Shown one piece after another: positions 35,301-47,107 of a stretch of 47,107 nucleotides of DNA (position 1 is its first letter; each line of letters opens with the position of its first letter). Both the position numbers and the translations under genes were made by a program. Under the pieces are notes generated by a model, which was not told the origin of the DNA, made no database searches, and worked only from the letters and a program-made list of their open reading frames with translations. This DNA is from Lenisia limosa (lineage: Eukaryota > Breviatea): NCBI GenBank assembly GCA_001655205.1, contig LPNZ01006696.1, positions 1 to 47,107 of the forward strand, written 5' to 3'.

Positions 35301-38300
35301 GCTGATCTTGAGCAGCAGCACACAGACGCGCTCAACGCCCTGGTTGCGGCGCATGAAAATGACCTGAAGGCTGTCGTAACACAGGCCCAAGAAGAGTCCG
35401 CGGCCTTGTTGCACTCGGCAAGAGTCGAAATGGACCGAACCCTCCAGTCCCTGACAGACGACCACACTGCCCTCATGAAGACTGCCCAGAGTGAGTTGGC
35501 CGAAGCAAAGCTGGAGGCCTCGCGTCTCACATCGGACTTGTCGACCAAGCAAGCCGAGTGCGACGATAAACAGGCCGCAAGGGACGCTGAAGCCGAGCGG
35601 TTCTCGCTCAAGACTGCTGACCTTGAGAATAGCCTCGGAGGCCTTCGTGACGATGTGCAAGCGGCTCAGCAGCAAACTGCCGCCGAAGTGGCGAAAAGTC
35701 AACGTCTACAGACCGAACTAGATGGTCTGGTGTCGAAGAACGCAGAGTTGACCGCCTTGTCGCTTCAGACTGAGGCGATGCTGGCGGACCAGAGGAAAGC
35801 GGCCTTGCAAACTGAACAGAGCCTTGAACAAGAGGCTTCAGCTGTCAAAGAGGCAAAGGTTGTGGGGGGAGGGGGAGGTAAATCCTTATTCTGACATGCA
35901 TTTCTGACCTTTTAGGATAAAAACGATGCCGCCCTTCAAGCTATTCGCGCGCTCCAGGCCCACCATGAGGCCAGCGAAAAGAGAGTCATCGCGGTCACTA
36001 AGCGGCTGAGAGAAGTGGAAGTCGAGCGCGACAACGCCACGCTGACGGCCTCACAGACCATCAGGGACATCGAAACGATCCAACGGGCCAACGGCGAACT
36101 GCAAGCAGCGGTCCTTGATAAGAAGACCAAATTGGCTGAGATTGAGGAGGAACTTGCTGAAACGTTTGAGGCTCTTGAGAAGGAAAGCGATGTCCGAGTG
36201 CACAACGACATCGTCATTGATAAATATGAGGTATGTCGGGCGTGCCTTGATTTGATATATTATACATTTTGTTGGCATTTTACAGTCTTTTTCGAATATA
36301 AGTGAATTAATTCTCCAGGCCAAGGTCTCCGACCTGAAGGAAATGGTCCAGGAAATGCAGGTTGAAAACGAGGGGCTCGTCGCTGAGCATCAGTCAGTCC
36401 GCCAGGCCTTATCTAGTGAAATTGACCAGCTCAACACCTCCAATGCCGCCCTCTCAATGGACCTTCAGGCTTCAATCGACAACGCGAATTGTCTCAATGA
36501 CAAGCTGTCCACCCTGGAATCCACGCATTCTGCCGCCTTCTCTCAGGTCATTGTTGACGTGTCGCGCCTGGTATGTGGGGTATGTATAACATAACGTGGC
36601 TCGCAAGTCAGGTTCAATTCTCACCCTCTTAGTCGATGCTTGTCATTCCGACGAGCCTTCCATCCGGCTTCTCTGAGTTGCAGACCTTCACAATGGCCCC
36701 ATCTTCCGCCGCCATCCCGTCCATCAAGGAGAAGGCTCTGCAGTGTCTCCAAGCCTGTCAGAACAACATGATGAACCGCGCACGGGTCAAGGCTGACAAC
36801 GACAACAGAGCTGCGTCTGACCGGTCCTCTCTCGTTTCCCAGAACCAGGTACGCGACCATGCCGGTTATCATCCAATAAGTACTTGGCACTGGAAAGTAA
36901 AATATTAATTTTCTTGGATCGAATAACACCAATAATTACCATAAGGCATAGTGACCTTTCAGGCCCTTCAAACGCGGATTGCCGAAATGGGGCGGCAGCT
37001 CGACGCTCTTGCCGAATCAATGGATCTCACCTCAGAGGCGCTGGAGCAGCAAAAGACGAATTCAGTGACCGACAAGTCCCTGATAGGCGAGCTTGAGTCG
37101 CAGCTTGCAGCCAGCCAGGAAAGCAGCAGCCGACTGGCCTCGGATCTGGATGTGCTCCATAAGAAGACCGAAATGCTGCAGTCAATGCACTCATCGAAAA
37201 CGGTCGAGGCTGACTCCGCTGCTGAGGTGGGCTGTCATGTTGCTTGGGGTTGCGGAAGGATGTGGTCCATGAACTGACTGTTACAGAAGTGGACTGAGAT
37301 CCAGGCCCAGCTTGAAGACGAGAAACAAGCACTTTCGCTGGAACTCTCTGAAGCCATCTCCACCAACAGTGAGTGGTGTGAGGCTCTTAACAATATGAAT
37401 TCAATTGTGACGCCTTTTACCCAACAGAGCAACTCGCTTCCCAAGTGGCTGGCCTCACTGAAAAGGTAGCTCAACTCTCCAAAGAAAACGGTATGAATCA
37501 TGGACACTGAATAATGCGGCATGAATGTATGACATATGAGTCCAAGACAACTCAGTTTCCGTGTTTTACTTTGTAGAAGAGAATATGGGAGACTTGTCCA
37601 AGGCAAGAGAGTCTCTCGCCACAACCACATCTGACTTGGTTTGTGCTGAAAAGGACAATGACTACATGAGGGGCCGAGTCGAAGACCTGCAAGCCGAAAC
37701 TCAACAGTGCGCGTTGACATCCTGTTTTTCGTGCTGATCCCCTTTAATGCAGCTTTTTGATGCCCCTTTGGTCTCTTTTTACACTTTAGATTGGAGTCAC
37801 GGCTGCTAACGGCTTCCGAGGAAATGGACGAAAACTGCAAAAACAATGCCGAATTTGTCCGTGTTCTCCAGAACGAAAACTCGGCTCTCACGCAGAAACT
37901 CAAGGAATCTCGCGACGACGTTCTTCGTAGGCTACCTGTGTTTTTTTGGGGTTTTTTTTTTNNNNNNNNNNNNNNNNNNNNNNNNNNNNNNNNNNNNNNN
38001 NNNNNNNNNNNNNNNNNNNNNNNNNNNNNNNNNNNNNNNNNNNGACATGAACCCCAGACCGCACAAATGAGCTGTTGGTCTCGGCAGACACTGTGGAGTC
38101 TGCGTCCTTGAGGGCTAAGAAGCAGGCTCTTGAGATTGAGGACCTTGAAGCCCTGCTCAAATCGGCTTCAGAAGAAGTGGCGTCAACGACTGCCCAACTG
38201 CTCAAGGCCGAGACGGACACCTCTCGGCTATCTTCCGCCCTCTCCGAAGAACGCCAGAGTTCATCCGAGGCAACTGCCTATTGCACTAAACTCGAAGCGG

Positions 38301-41300
38301 AACTCCAAGCCGAAGCCAGAAAGACGGCTGACCTCGAAGGCCGAATCCAAAACGGCGAAAAGGAACACTCCGACACCATCAACCTGATGACAAAGAAAGA
38401 AAAAGAGCTGTCTGAACTTCAAGCTGAGCTGGCTGCTTCGCAAGATGGCGCCAGTTCCCTACGCCAACGTCTCTGCGATCTTGAGGCTGATCATCAGATC
38501 GTTCTCCACCAAAACTCCGGACTCAGGACCCAAGTTGAAGCTTTAGAGGCGGCCATCCAAGATTCTCAAACCCTCATTGACACAGCCATGTCTGAGCTTT
38601 CCTCAGTCAAGGATGATCGTCTAGATCTGACCCGACAACTCTCGGAAGTGGAAGAGATGACGTCTCGACAAATTGAGCAATTACAGGCCCAACTTGACGA
38701 GGCTGTTATCGGCATTTCCGATAAGGAACTCATTGCGACGTCACTCAAAAGGGCGGCGGACACTACATCTAGCCTTCTTAAGGAGAGGGAGGCCGAAATC
38801 GATGACCTGAATCTGAGTCTCGAGGTCAAGGCTCGCGAGTGTGCCGAGCTGCATGGACTGGCTTCCGACCAGAGCCAGCAGATCCGCAACTACGAAGGCC
38901 AACTGTCGGAGGTACACGGCAAACTGACGGACACGGCAGGCGAGCGCGACACATTGCGCGAACTCGAGCCACTGATTCGCAGTGTTCGACAGGACCTTGA
39001 CGACCGCGAGGCTGAGCTCCGGGCTGCCAACGAGGATGCCGTCAGTCTGAGCGACACCATTGCGGCTCAGGCGGTCAAAATAAAAAACCTCGAAACGTCA
39101 CTGTCATGTCGGGGGGCTGAGCTGGAGAGCCATCTCCAGGAAATCCAATCGAGCTACACGCAAATGCTTGAGCTTCAGGCCGAAGTGGCACGGAAGGAAA
39201 AAAGCATCCAGGACCGGCGTGATGAGATTGACACCGCATATGGCGAAGTCAGCAAACGCGAGGCTATCATAGTTGAGAAGGACAAAGCGCTCGCAGCCCG
39301 CAAGGCCGACCTTGCTGCCAAGTTCGAGGAGATCCGCCGACTCAAGCAACAGGGATTGGTGGCCTCAGAAACGCTCCTGAAGCTTGAGTCCGAGCTAAAC
39401 GAAAAGGACTCGGACCGGGCGAGGTTAGAAGACGAGGTCACCAAGCATGAAGCCCAGATCAAGGGTGACGCAAGTCGTCTTGACGACGCGAGAGCCACGG
39501 CCGAGAAGCAGGCTGTCGAGATCGCTCAGATCCAGGCCAAACTCCAAGATGCCAATGTCATGACCTCTTCTCTTCAGGCTAATATTTCCTTGCTTCAGGT
39601 TGGTGGACTTTATAATAACATGCTATCATTCTCTGTTGTTTCATTCCTTGTTTTTTGTTTAACCCCTTTCAGAAGGAGCTTTCAATGGTCAAACAGGCCG
39701 CGGCGGAGAAGCAACAAGCTGCGGAGGCCGATTTGGAGCGAGTCTTAGAAGAGACGGACAAGTCCATTCGCGAGGCGCGTGAGGCGGGATTAGCCCTCGC
39801 GGCCGTGGCTGAAAAGTCCAATGAACGAGTCCAGGCGGCCCAGAATAAGGCAACCGCACTTGCCCAGAAGAGGGAGCAAAACCTTGTCAACGAGCACAAC
39901 GCCCTCCTCAACAAAGAACGGGCGTTGTTGATGAAAAGCCGGGTTGAGCAACAAGAGGAGATGGGCCGACTCAAGGAAGAAATGGAAGGCAACTCAAGCA
40001 TGGCTAAGGCCCAACTCGCTGAAGAAGTACAAAGAAGGTTTGGCTGGTGTTAGATGTTTCTTGGGACGTTTCTATAAAGGTTTCCTGGAAAATGCATAAT
40101 CCTAGTAGATTTTTTCTAATATTCTGTACATACTTCATAGGAACACGATTTGATTTCCCCTATTTGTGCTTTGTCTTTAACCTTGCAGACACGACGTTGA
40201 AAAGACCCTGGACAGTCTGCATGAGCTGAAGGAGGAACTGGAGCACAAGGCCGCTTCTCTGGACTTCAGTCTGACAGAGACCAAACAGGCCCTCGCTCGT
40301 AAGGCAGCCGCCCTCAGCGAACTAGAGGCAACGTCTGCCCAAGTCGAGACCGAACTCCGCTCCAAACTGGCCGACCTCCGAAGCGCTCTGTCTGCCACCC
40401 AGCGGTCGCATGTTGAAGAGATCGAGGACCTCTCTGCTGAGCTCCAGGCTGAAATATCCAACCTCACGGTGGAGCTGTTGTCGTCATCGTTGTCACTCGA
40501 CACTGCCACAAGTGAGTCGTCAAGACTCTCGGCCGCCCTAATGGAGGCCAAGGTCACCATCGAGAGCCTCAACAGTGAAACAAAGAGGACCAAGTCGGCT
40601 CATGCGGCTCTGGAGGACTCCATGGCTGCCTCACGCACCGCCTTTGCCAACACCCAGGCCGGGCTGGAGCACGATTTGGTACTGTGCCGCCGGTCCGCTG
40701 AGAAGGTCTCCGCTGAGCTGACCAACGCCCACGTCAGCATTTCGGCCCTCCAAGAGAAGGAAGAGGCGTCACGTCTGCAGATCACGCGTCTTGAAAGAGC
40801 CAAGAATGACCTTGAAGCTAGCTTGGCGGAAGCAACGTTAGCAGCCGAGACCATGGCCCGCAAGCACGTGACAGAGACCAAGGCTGCTGCAGGCCGGGCT
40901 GAGACGCTGAAAAGCAAGATCGCCTTGCTTGAGGCGCAGACCAAGTCCAAGAGCCAGGCGGCAGGAGAGCTTGTTGACCGCATCCACGCGCTGGAGGAAC
41001 AGCTTGAGGAGGCGCGCGCTCTGTGTCTTGAGAAGGACGAAGAATGCTGCAATAAGGCCAGAGAACTGTTAGAACTGTCGCGTTGTCACAACACGGTTCA
41101 ATCCAGCCTCGACAGTGCTGAAAGCCAAGTTTCATCTCTCGAAATCCAGCTCTCAACCCTGGAATCTCGTCTTTCCGAGGCGGAAGCCGACCTTGCCACC
41201 GCCAACGTCGATGCTGACGTATCCGCAGCCGAAGTCCAAAACCTCAAGGCGAAGGTCAGCCACCTCAAGGCCCAGTGCTCTGACGGACAGGAGAGGATGA

Positions 41301-44300
41301 CAGAAATGTCGGAAGCACGTGACACGGCCGCACAGCAGGCATCCGAGGCAATCTTGGCCCTTGAGGAGAAGGTCAACTCCCTTGTAGGCCAAATGGCCGA
41401 AGACAGAGAAGAAGCCGCACAGGCCGCTACCACTGCCCATCGACAGATTGCGTCTCTCCAAGCCGAAGCGAAAACAACGGCTTCTTCATTGATTGCCGAG
41501 AAGCTGAAGCGCACAACTCTTGAGACGGAAGTGTCAGAACTTAAGACGGAAGCTCAGGAACTGGATCAACTCCGAGCTGCCGGAAACAGACAAATCACTG
41601 CTTTGGAACGTGAAACGACCTCGCTCCAAAGTGACAGAAATGCGTTAAGGGAGGCGGAAGTTGCCCTTCTCGCTCAAATTGAGTCCATGCACAGTGAAAT
41701 TACCCAGGCCGCTGCTGCCGCCCGAGCCTCCAGCAATCAGCTCACCACCCTGCTTGAGGACTCCCAGGACAAGGTTCATGAGCAGGAAAAGACCATTTCC
41801 TGTCAGATCTCGCAGATCGACGCTCTCGGCACCAAGGTTGGCGAAGCAGAGGCGCGCGTTGCCGACGGAGCAGCCCAGCTTGAAGAGACACACCGCCGGG
41901 TGCTCGAGTCCGACACGCGCGTCGCCAATTTGCAGTCTGACAAGTCCCAGCTTCAAGCCGACCTCGCTCAAATTGAGCAGGAAGCCTTGGAAACACAGAC
42001 GTTTGCCAAAACGCTGAGTGCCGAACTGGACTTGTGCCGAACAGACAACACTGTCCAATCCATGTTCCTGAAATCGTCTAATGAGGACCTGGAGTGTACC
42101 AGGCTTCTTCTCTCCAAATCGGAGGCAACAGCCATATCTCTCCAAACCAGCTTGGACCATGCCCACACCGACTTAGCAGCTCTTCGCGCCAAACTCACTG
42201 ATGCTGACGTGGCCCTTCACTCCGCACAATCCGAGGCCAAAATGATGGTGCAGCACGCAGACGACCTCGAGAGCCAGATTGCCCGTCTCGAGTCTGCCAT
42301 CATCGTCAAGGAGACGCAGTTGGCCACTGCAACTCGCAAGACGAACATGATGTCAGATGCTAGTCAAAAGGCTTCGGAGGACATTCAGAAGCTCCAGGAG
42401 ACCGTTACGGTGCTAAATGCTGACGCCAGCGCTAACAGCGCGCAGCACCTTCTGGATGTGGAGCGTCTTACTATTGAGGCCCAAAACTACAAGGTATGGT
42501 TACACTGGGTGTTAGAAAGCTTGATATTCTTGTCCTTTGCAATGACCATTTAGGATGAATTGTCTGCTTTGTATCAGATTCAAAGCCAAAAATCCAGTAC
42601 TTCAATTGAACAACAAACCTCGGCTGCCTCGACCCCGGTGCAAACCCCACAAAAACCGAAGGTATTCTTTCTTTTAAGATTGACATACGGTGATGGAGAG
42701 TGTATCTGTCCTCTCCTATTGTTACTCGTCTTATATCTTAGGCAATGCGCTCTCCTGCCTGCACACCAATCCCGCCTCAGCCCTTCACACCACTTACAAA
42801 GACCCGCCTGACTAACGTTCTTGGAAGCCCACCAAGTACCATGAACCGAGCCATTTCAGGTGATCACTTGTTCTTCTTCCGGAGTAATCGCCCCTTCTTG
42901 AGGGAAATGGCAGTGTTAGCCTAATTGATGTATTTTAGGGTTGGAGAAGAGAGTGGAAGAGGAACGGACACGTTCACTCCGTTTAGAAGCTCTAGCCCGA
43001 AGAGCTGAAGCAACTGCTGAGGTTTGGCTTGGTCTTGTAGCCATTTGACTTCTTAGGAGCTTACAGGGGAGAACAACAGTCTCCGTTTAGAATTGGAAAC
43101 AGTCATGGCTGAAATTGAGCAATCACGCAACGCTGCCTCCACTGCTAATGAACAGAAGAAGGCAATTACGGCTCGCCTGAGGTGGGGTCTGAGCAATAAT
43201 GAAGAGCAAAATCCAGTTTCTAATATATTTAGGGATGCAAATTCACAGAGAGCGCAGGAGATTGAGCAATATTTGAACATTCGACGCAATGCTGAGAAGT
43301 CAGAGAAGGCACTTAAGAAGAAGCTTATTGAAGAGGAAAAGAAAAACGCCTCCTTTAAGGTTGTAGTGGACAAAGGGGCTTTGATCATTGTTTAGGTTGA
43401 AATGTCATCGCTCGTCAAGAAAATGGAGAAGAACCAGGAAATCAACCAGCACATGACAGCCTCAGATCAAGCCTCGCAGCAAGAGGTTTGCACCATATCC
43501 TTGCGACAGTTTTGACTCTCAGATTTTCCGGCTGACAAGAGACCTTGAGTCCCAGGCCCGACTTGCTGAGTCTCTCCAATACCGATACGAGTCTTTCATT
43601 GATCAGGTTAGTGAATTGTTGTATGCTATCAATATCTTGGATAAACGTGATGATTTGGACTGCGTTTACTGCTCTCACCTTTTTTTTTATTACCATTTCC
43701 GCATATGATAGGATATCTTGTAACACATTAGGCAATTGTTGCCGGAAGCCAGGCAGCCGCCGTACCCGGCCCGGACGCTATGGTCCAACTCCCGCCGACG
43801 TCACAGTCAGCCTTACTGTCTTCAGCCCCCACCCCGGTTTCGGTTGGATAGGGGGGGGGGGNNNNNNNNNNNNNNNNNNNNNNNNNNNNNNNNNNNNNNN
43901 NNNNNNNNNNNNNNNNNNNNNNNNNNNNNNNNNNNNNNNNNNNNNGACTGTTGCTAGATATCTGGTATTCCAGTAGCCAAGACTCCCTACACGCCAAGTA
44001 CTTCGGCAGTCCATTTGCCTTCGGAACCGCCCCCAACCAACAGACCAACGTAGGACTTTTGTTAAGAGATCAAGCGCGATTGCTTGGATTTACCCTCCTC
44101 CTTCTGTGGAATTACATATTTCACTCGCTCTCCAGACCAACGTTATCCGTCTTCGAGGCCGCAGCAGCTGAGCGCCGCATAAGCCCCGAGCCTGCTAGCC
44201 CCATTCTTGTATGCATGTGTTGGACTTCTGTGAATAATAGTGCCTGAAATTTAATATCTGAACATTTATATAACGTATTAGGCTGCTGTAGCCCCTCCCA

Positions 44301-44673
44301 CTATTGTGGATTGGGCTGAGTTCTATCCCACTTGCATTCATGAGAAAATGCTTAGACCAAATGCAACCATTTTTGTTCAGGTTTGTACCCAGTCTTTCAT
44401 ACTTCACATTAAGTCTTAGATCAAGGATTGTAATGATAATGAAGACATTGTATTTCTAAGAAAACATAGAATACTTGATTGTAATCTGTATCCCTTTGGA
44501 ATGAGAATGCCCGATTTACATTTCAGGAGCTGTGGGCGCTCTATCATAAAGAAGCTTGGGGTGACCATTGGCGACAAGAGCTTGTTGCTGCCCTTGAAGC
44601 TTCGTGCCCCCAGGAATCTGACTTCCTTCCGGGACTCGCCTCGCCTGCCTCGTCTAGATCTATCTTCACTTAA
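32310..44673 (+). CDS. Giant coiled-coil protein
   Basis: Very long structural or tethering-type protein; I do not recognise an orthologue. From MPLPFAGLSRSVLSAEKKR at 32310 the exons code almost unbroken Glu/Ala/Leu/Gln-rich heptad sequence to about 43610; I estimate 2,500-3,000 residues. Small exons dominate to 35000. After that come large ones: 35022-35860, 38060-39597, 39673-40037 and 40187-42493. Typical text is ELEQAEKRAEESVSEAAK and LEAQTKSKSQAAGELVDRI. Near the end a Thr/Pro segment (QTPQKPKAMRSPACTPI) and a last coil lead to a small C-terminal module, TIVDWAEFYPTCIHEKML and LWALYHKEAWGDHWRQEL, closing SIFT and TAA at 44671-44673. The 36-42 kb part is richer in G and C than other genes here. 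A plausible in-frame splice into the upstream Ser-rich exons (32043-32250) would fuse it to the LRR-ankyrin gene. Gaps at 37962-38043 and 43862-43945. Confidence 0.78.
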
Positions 44674-45721
44674 TTCGTTTCTTTCAGGTAACTGTTTCTT
44701 ATGTGTATATTAGTTTTATCTCACCCGTTTCCCTTTTCACTTTGTATACTAGCATTTCACTTTCAATATACCCCCCTTTATTGGTTCTTGGTGAATACAA
44801 GTAGGTGAATAACACTGACATATGATATGCAAAACAAGAACAGTTTTGAGAGAAGACACTACATTCTCAGTCCAACCCTAAAATAAAAAGACAAACCGCT
44901 TTCCCACATACAAAACAAATAAAAAAAAAAATGAAGTCAGTCAGAAAAAAACCTAGTATACAGCACCTTACTCAGAGTCAGTTGAGGAATATTCAGCCCT
45001 ATTGAATAGCTGTTCCCCTCGCCTTATAAGATTGTCTATAAGTGTCAAGGTCTCATCCGACACAAATAGTTTTTTTTTATTTTATTTCCCCCACTTTCAA
45101 GTTTTTGAAGAGAGTGGCCAAATCGCTCGATATCAGTCACCACATCTGAACATGAGAACCAAATCAGGCAAGAAAAAACGGTGACAAGAAGCCAACTTTT
45201 CCCTTGATTTTATGTACAAACAATTTAACTTTTCAAAATATTTATTTCAGCATATTCTATAATTATTAGATTTTTCAGGTTGATAATTGAGCACTTAATT
45301 AAAGATCACCACCTACTCAAAGTTTGACAACTGTCCAAACTGGTCAAGACTAAAGAGAATTAGGTTAGCTCAAAAAGTCACTGAAACACAATTTTAACCA
45401 TAATTTACGTTATTATAACACGGAAAGGTCCATATTAAGTTCATACAACTTGAGAATTCTCACTTTTTCCAATTTCTTCCTCGTTTCCTTGCCTCGCATG
45501 CTTGATTAACTCAGCTTTGAGATATTTTATATCAGTTGCTGCAGCTTCTGCCTCCATATTTAAAGGTCTTCGTTTTTTTGTTTGTTTTCGTTCAGTCCTT
45601 TTATATAAACGCTAGCGCGATTTTGCGTATTTAGGCCCCTCTTATAATTTTAATTCTCTCAATCTCTCCGTCTTGTCCAAGTCTTGTCTCCCGTCTTTCC
45701 CTCTCTCCTTTTTTAGTTAAG
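44674..45721. other. Intergenic space before Rab geranylgeranyltransferase beta
   Basis: About 1 kb, AT-rich, with no open frame I would call a gene, no tRNA-like fold and no obvious repeat. It probably holds the 3' end of the coiled-coil transcript and the promoter of the next gene. This is the longest clearly gene-free stretch of the window. Confidence 0.6.
45602..45608 (+). promoter_or_regulatory. TATA box candidate upstream of RabGGTase beta
   Basis: TATATAA stands about 115 bp before the ATG at 45722 and is followed by a GCTAGC palindrome and a pyrimidine-rich leader. Position and composition suit a core promoter; no other evidence. Confidence 0.4.
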
Positions 45722-47107
45722 ATGGCGGTTTTGCATAGTGACTTACACGAGAAATATATTCTCAAGATAGACAAGGTAGGATCGCTTATCTCCTTTTTTT
45801 TTATGTTGCCATAAAACTCCAAGGAAAGAGACACTCTGATGTACTGGATGACAGAGCATTTGAGAATGTCGGGAATGTACTGGGTAAGTGGAGGCTGTTG
45901 AAAAGGTGATGTAATGAGGTTCTTAATACACTTTGCAGGGATTGACAGCCTTGTCTCTTCTCGGTCGTAAAGACGCGATGGACAGAAGTGACGTTATCCA
46001 AAGGGTTCAGGTTTGTTACAGGATGATGGATATTTCACTTTATAGGCATGTCGTCATGAATGTGGAGGCTACGGAGGTAATAAAGGCCACGACCCTCATA
46101 TCCTCTACACCCTCTCTGCTGTCCAGGTTGGTTGCGCTTCTGGTAACCCGTTCCCACCACTGTTTTAAACACCAGTGATGATTTAGCTTCTTCTGCTCTT
46201 CAATGCTTCAGACGAGATTGATATTGAGTCTGTTGTCAAATGTGAGTTGGGTTTTTTTCAAAAACAATTGGTTTTGATGTCTACCGTGGCCAGACTGTCG
46301 GTGAAGAATGTGTAATCCACTTATTGTTAGTAATGATACTTTAGATGTGTCATCTTTGCAGCTTGAAAGTGGGGCATTCCAAGGAGACAAATGGTATGGA
46401 CACACAAAATTTTCTTATTATTAGGGGCGAAATCGACACTCGTTTTGTTTACTGTGGAGTTGCTACTCTCTCACTTTTGGTAGGTGATGGTTAGACATTT
46501 TTGATATTTGTGGTAAAACTTTCAACAAAAAGCAACAGTAATGCCACTTTTGTATCTTTCATTGTTACGTGTCTTCAGGGCCGGCTGTCAGCGATAGATG
46601 TTGAGGCGGCAGTTCGCTACATAATGACGTGTCGAAACTTTGATGAAGGGTTTGGCTTTTCGCCAGGTTCCGAAAGCCATGCTGGAAGTGGTAAGGTGAC
46701 TCAAGTTGACTTAGTTTTATCTAGTTTTTTGTTGTGTGGGAGCACTGGCCATTTGTGAGAAGTTGGACCAAATCAACTGCGATCAATTAGCCTGGTGGCT
46801 TGCTGAGAGGCAGGTGAGATATACATATATATATACTATATGATATATAGAGCTGAGAAATAAACAAGATTGTATCTGGTCACACTTTTGAGAGATATTG
46901 GATTATAATAATATTATTTTGCCTGTCATGAGTTTAGACACCTGCTGGAGGATTGAATGGAAGACCTGAAAAGCTCCCCGATGTTTGTTATTCATGGTAT
47001 GGTTCTTGCTCATAATGAAGCAAAATGGGAATCTGTGACACATTAAGAACTATGGAGTAATATATGGTAAAAACCTTCGATCATTATTGTTTTTGTCCAG
47101 TGAAAGG
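45722..47107 (+). CDS. RABGGTB: Rab geranylgeranyltransferase subunit beta (partial)
   Basis: Catalytic beta subunit of RabGGTase (GGTase-II), which prenylates Rab GTPases together with the alpha subunit and REP. ATG at 45722 starts [18 protein letters not shown]. Later exons give [92 protein letters not shown] and [14 protein letters not shown]. The alpha-alpha barrel repeats are in the expected order. The Asp and Cys of DVCYSW are two of the three zinc ligands; the third, a His, lies past the window end. The gene is cut by the end of the window, not by mutation. Confidence 0.95.

Noticed and set aside
40600-41052. Long Ser/Ala-rich antisense frames (also 35069-35611, 39175-39498, 41098-41514)
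   Set aside because: They lie opposite the coiled-coil exons and reflect its codon pattern; no splice or start context.
44674-45721. Small frames and possible RNA gene in the 1-kb spacer
   Set aside because: Only short AT-rich frames; no tRNA arms or snRNA motifs seen.

Overview
The window is nuclear DNA from an intron-dense, gene-dense, probably unicellular eukaryote. Nearly every gene is cut by short GT-AG introns (mostly about 45-120 nt; donors often GTAAG, GTATG or GTTTG; acceptors often TTTTAG or TTGCAG, many preceded by a CTAAC/CTGAC-like branch point). Intergenic gaps are short and neighbours usually alternate in strand. Clear eukaryotic housekeeping genes are present (F-actin capping protein beta, Rab geranylgeranyltransferase beta, MFSD1-type transporter, calmodulin-lysine methyltransferase). 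The lineage cannot be fixed from sequence alone. A FERM-LRR protein, a Cache-type membrane cyclase and giant coiled-coil proteins would suit an amoebozoan or another free-living amoeboid or flagellate protist; this is a guess.

Layout: (1) 223-5516 (+), a two-TM receptor-type class III nucleotidyl cyclase with a Cache-like sensor. One of its introns ends in a six-copy 34-bp array of 3' splice sites. (2) 5674-13711 (-), a disordered N-terminus followed by a FERM domain and leucine-rich repeats. (3) 14099-17140 (+), an RRM protein with a Met/Gly-rich tail. (4) 17251-19455 (-), an MFSD1-like lysosomal MFS transporter. (5) 19596-20661 (+), capping protein beta. (6) 20727-22492 (-), calmodulin-lysine N-methyltransferase. 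(7) 23151-27948 (-), a polytopic membrane class I cyclic nucleotide phosphodiesterase. (8) 28168-32165 (+), an LRR-ankyrin protein with a possible Cys-rich end. (9) 32310-44673 (+), a giant coiled-coil protein, perhaps continuous with the previous gene. (10) 45722 to the window end (+), Rab geranylgeranyltransferase beta, 3'-truncated by the window.

Functional themes are membrane cyclic-nucleotide synthesis and breakdown (genes 1 and 7), cortical actin and membrane linkage (FERM-LRR, capping protein), Ca2+/calmodulin modification, and endolysosomal traffic (MFSD1, RabGGTase). No operon-like logic is implied; eukaryotic neighbours are often unrelated. Twelve N-gaps interrupt the window, ten of them just right of a homopolymer. 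The most unusual signal is the repeated tandem duplication of intron 3' ends in separate genes. All exon joins are my reading by eye, so coding spans give the outer limits from start codon to stop codon and not exact exon sets.
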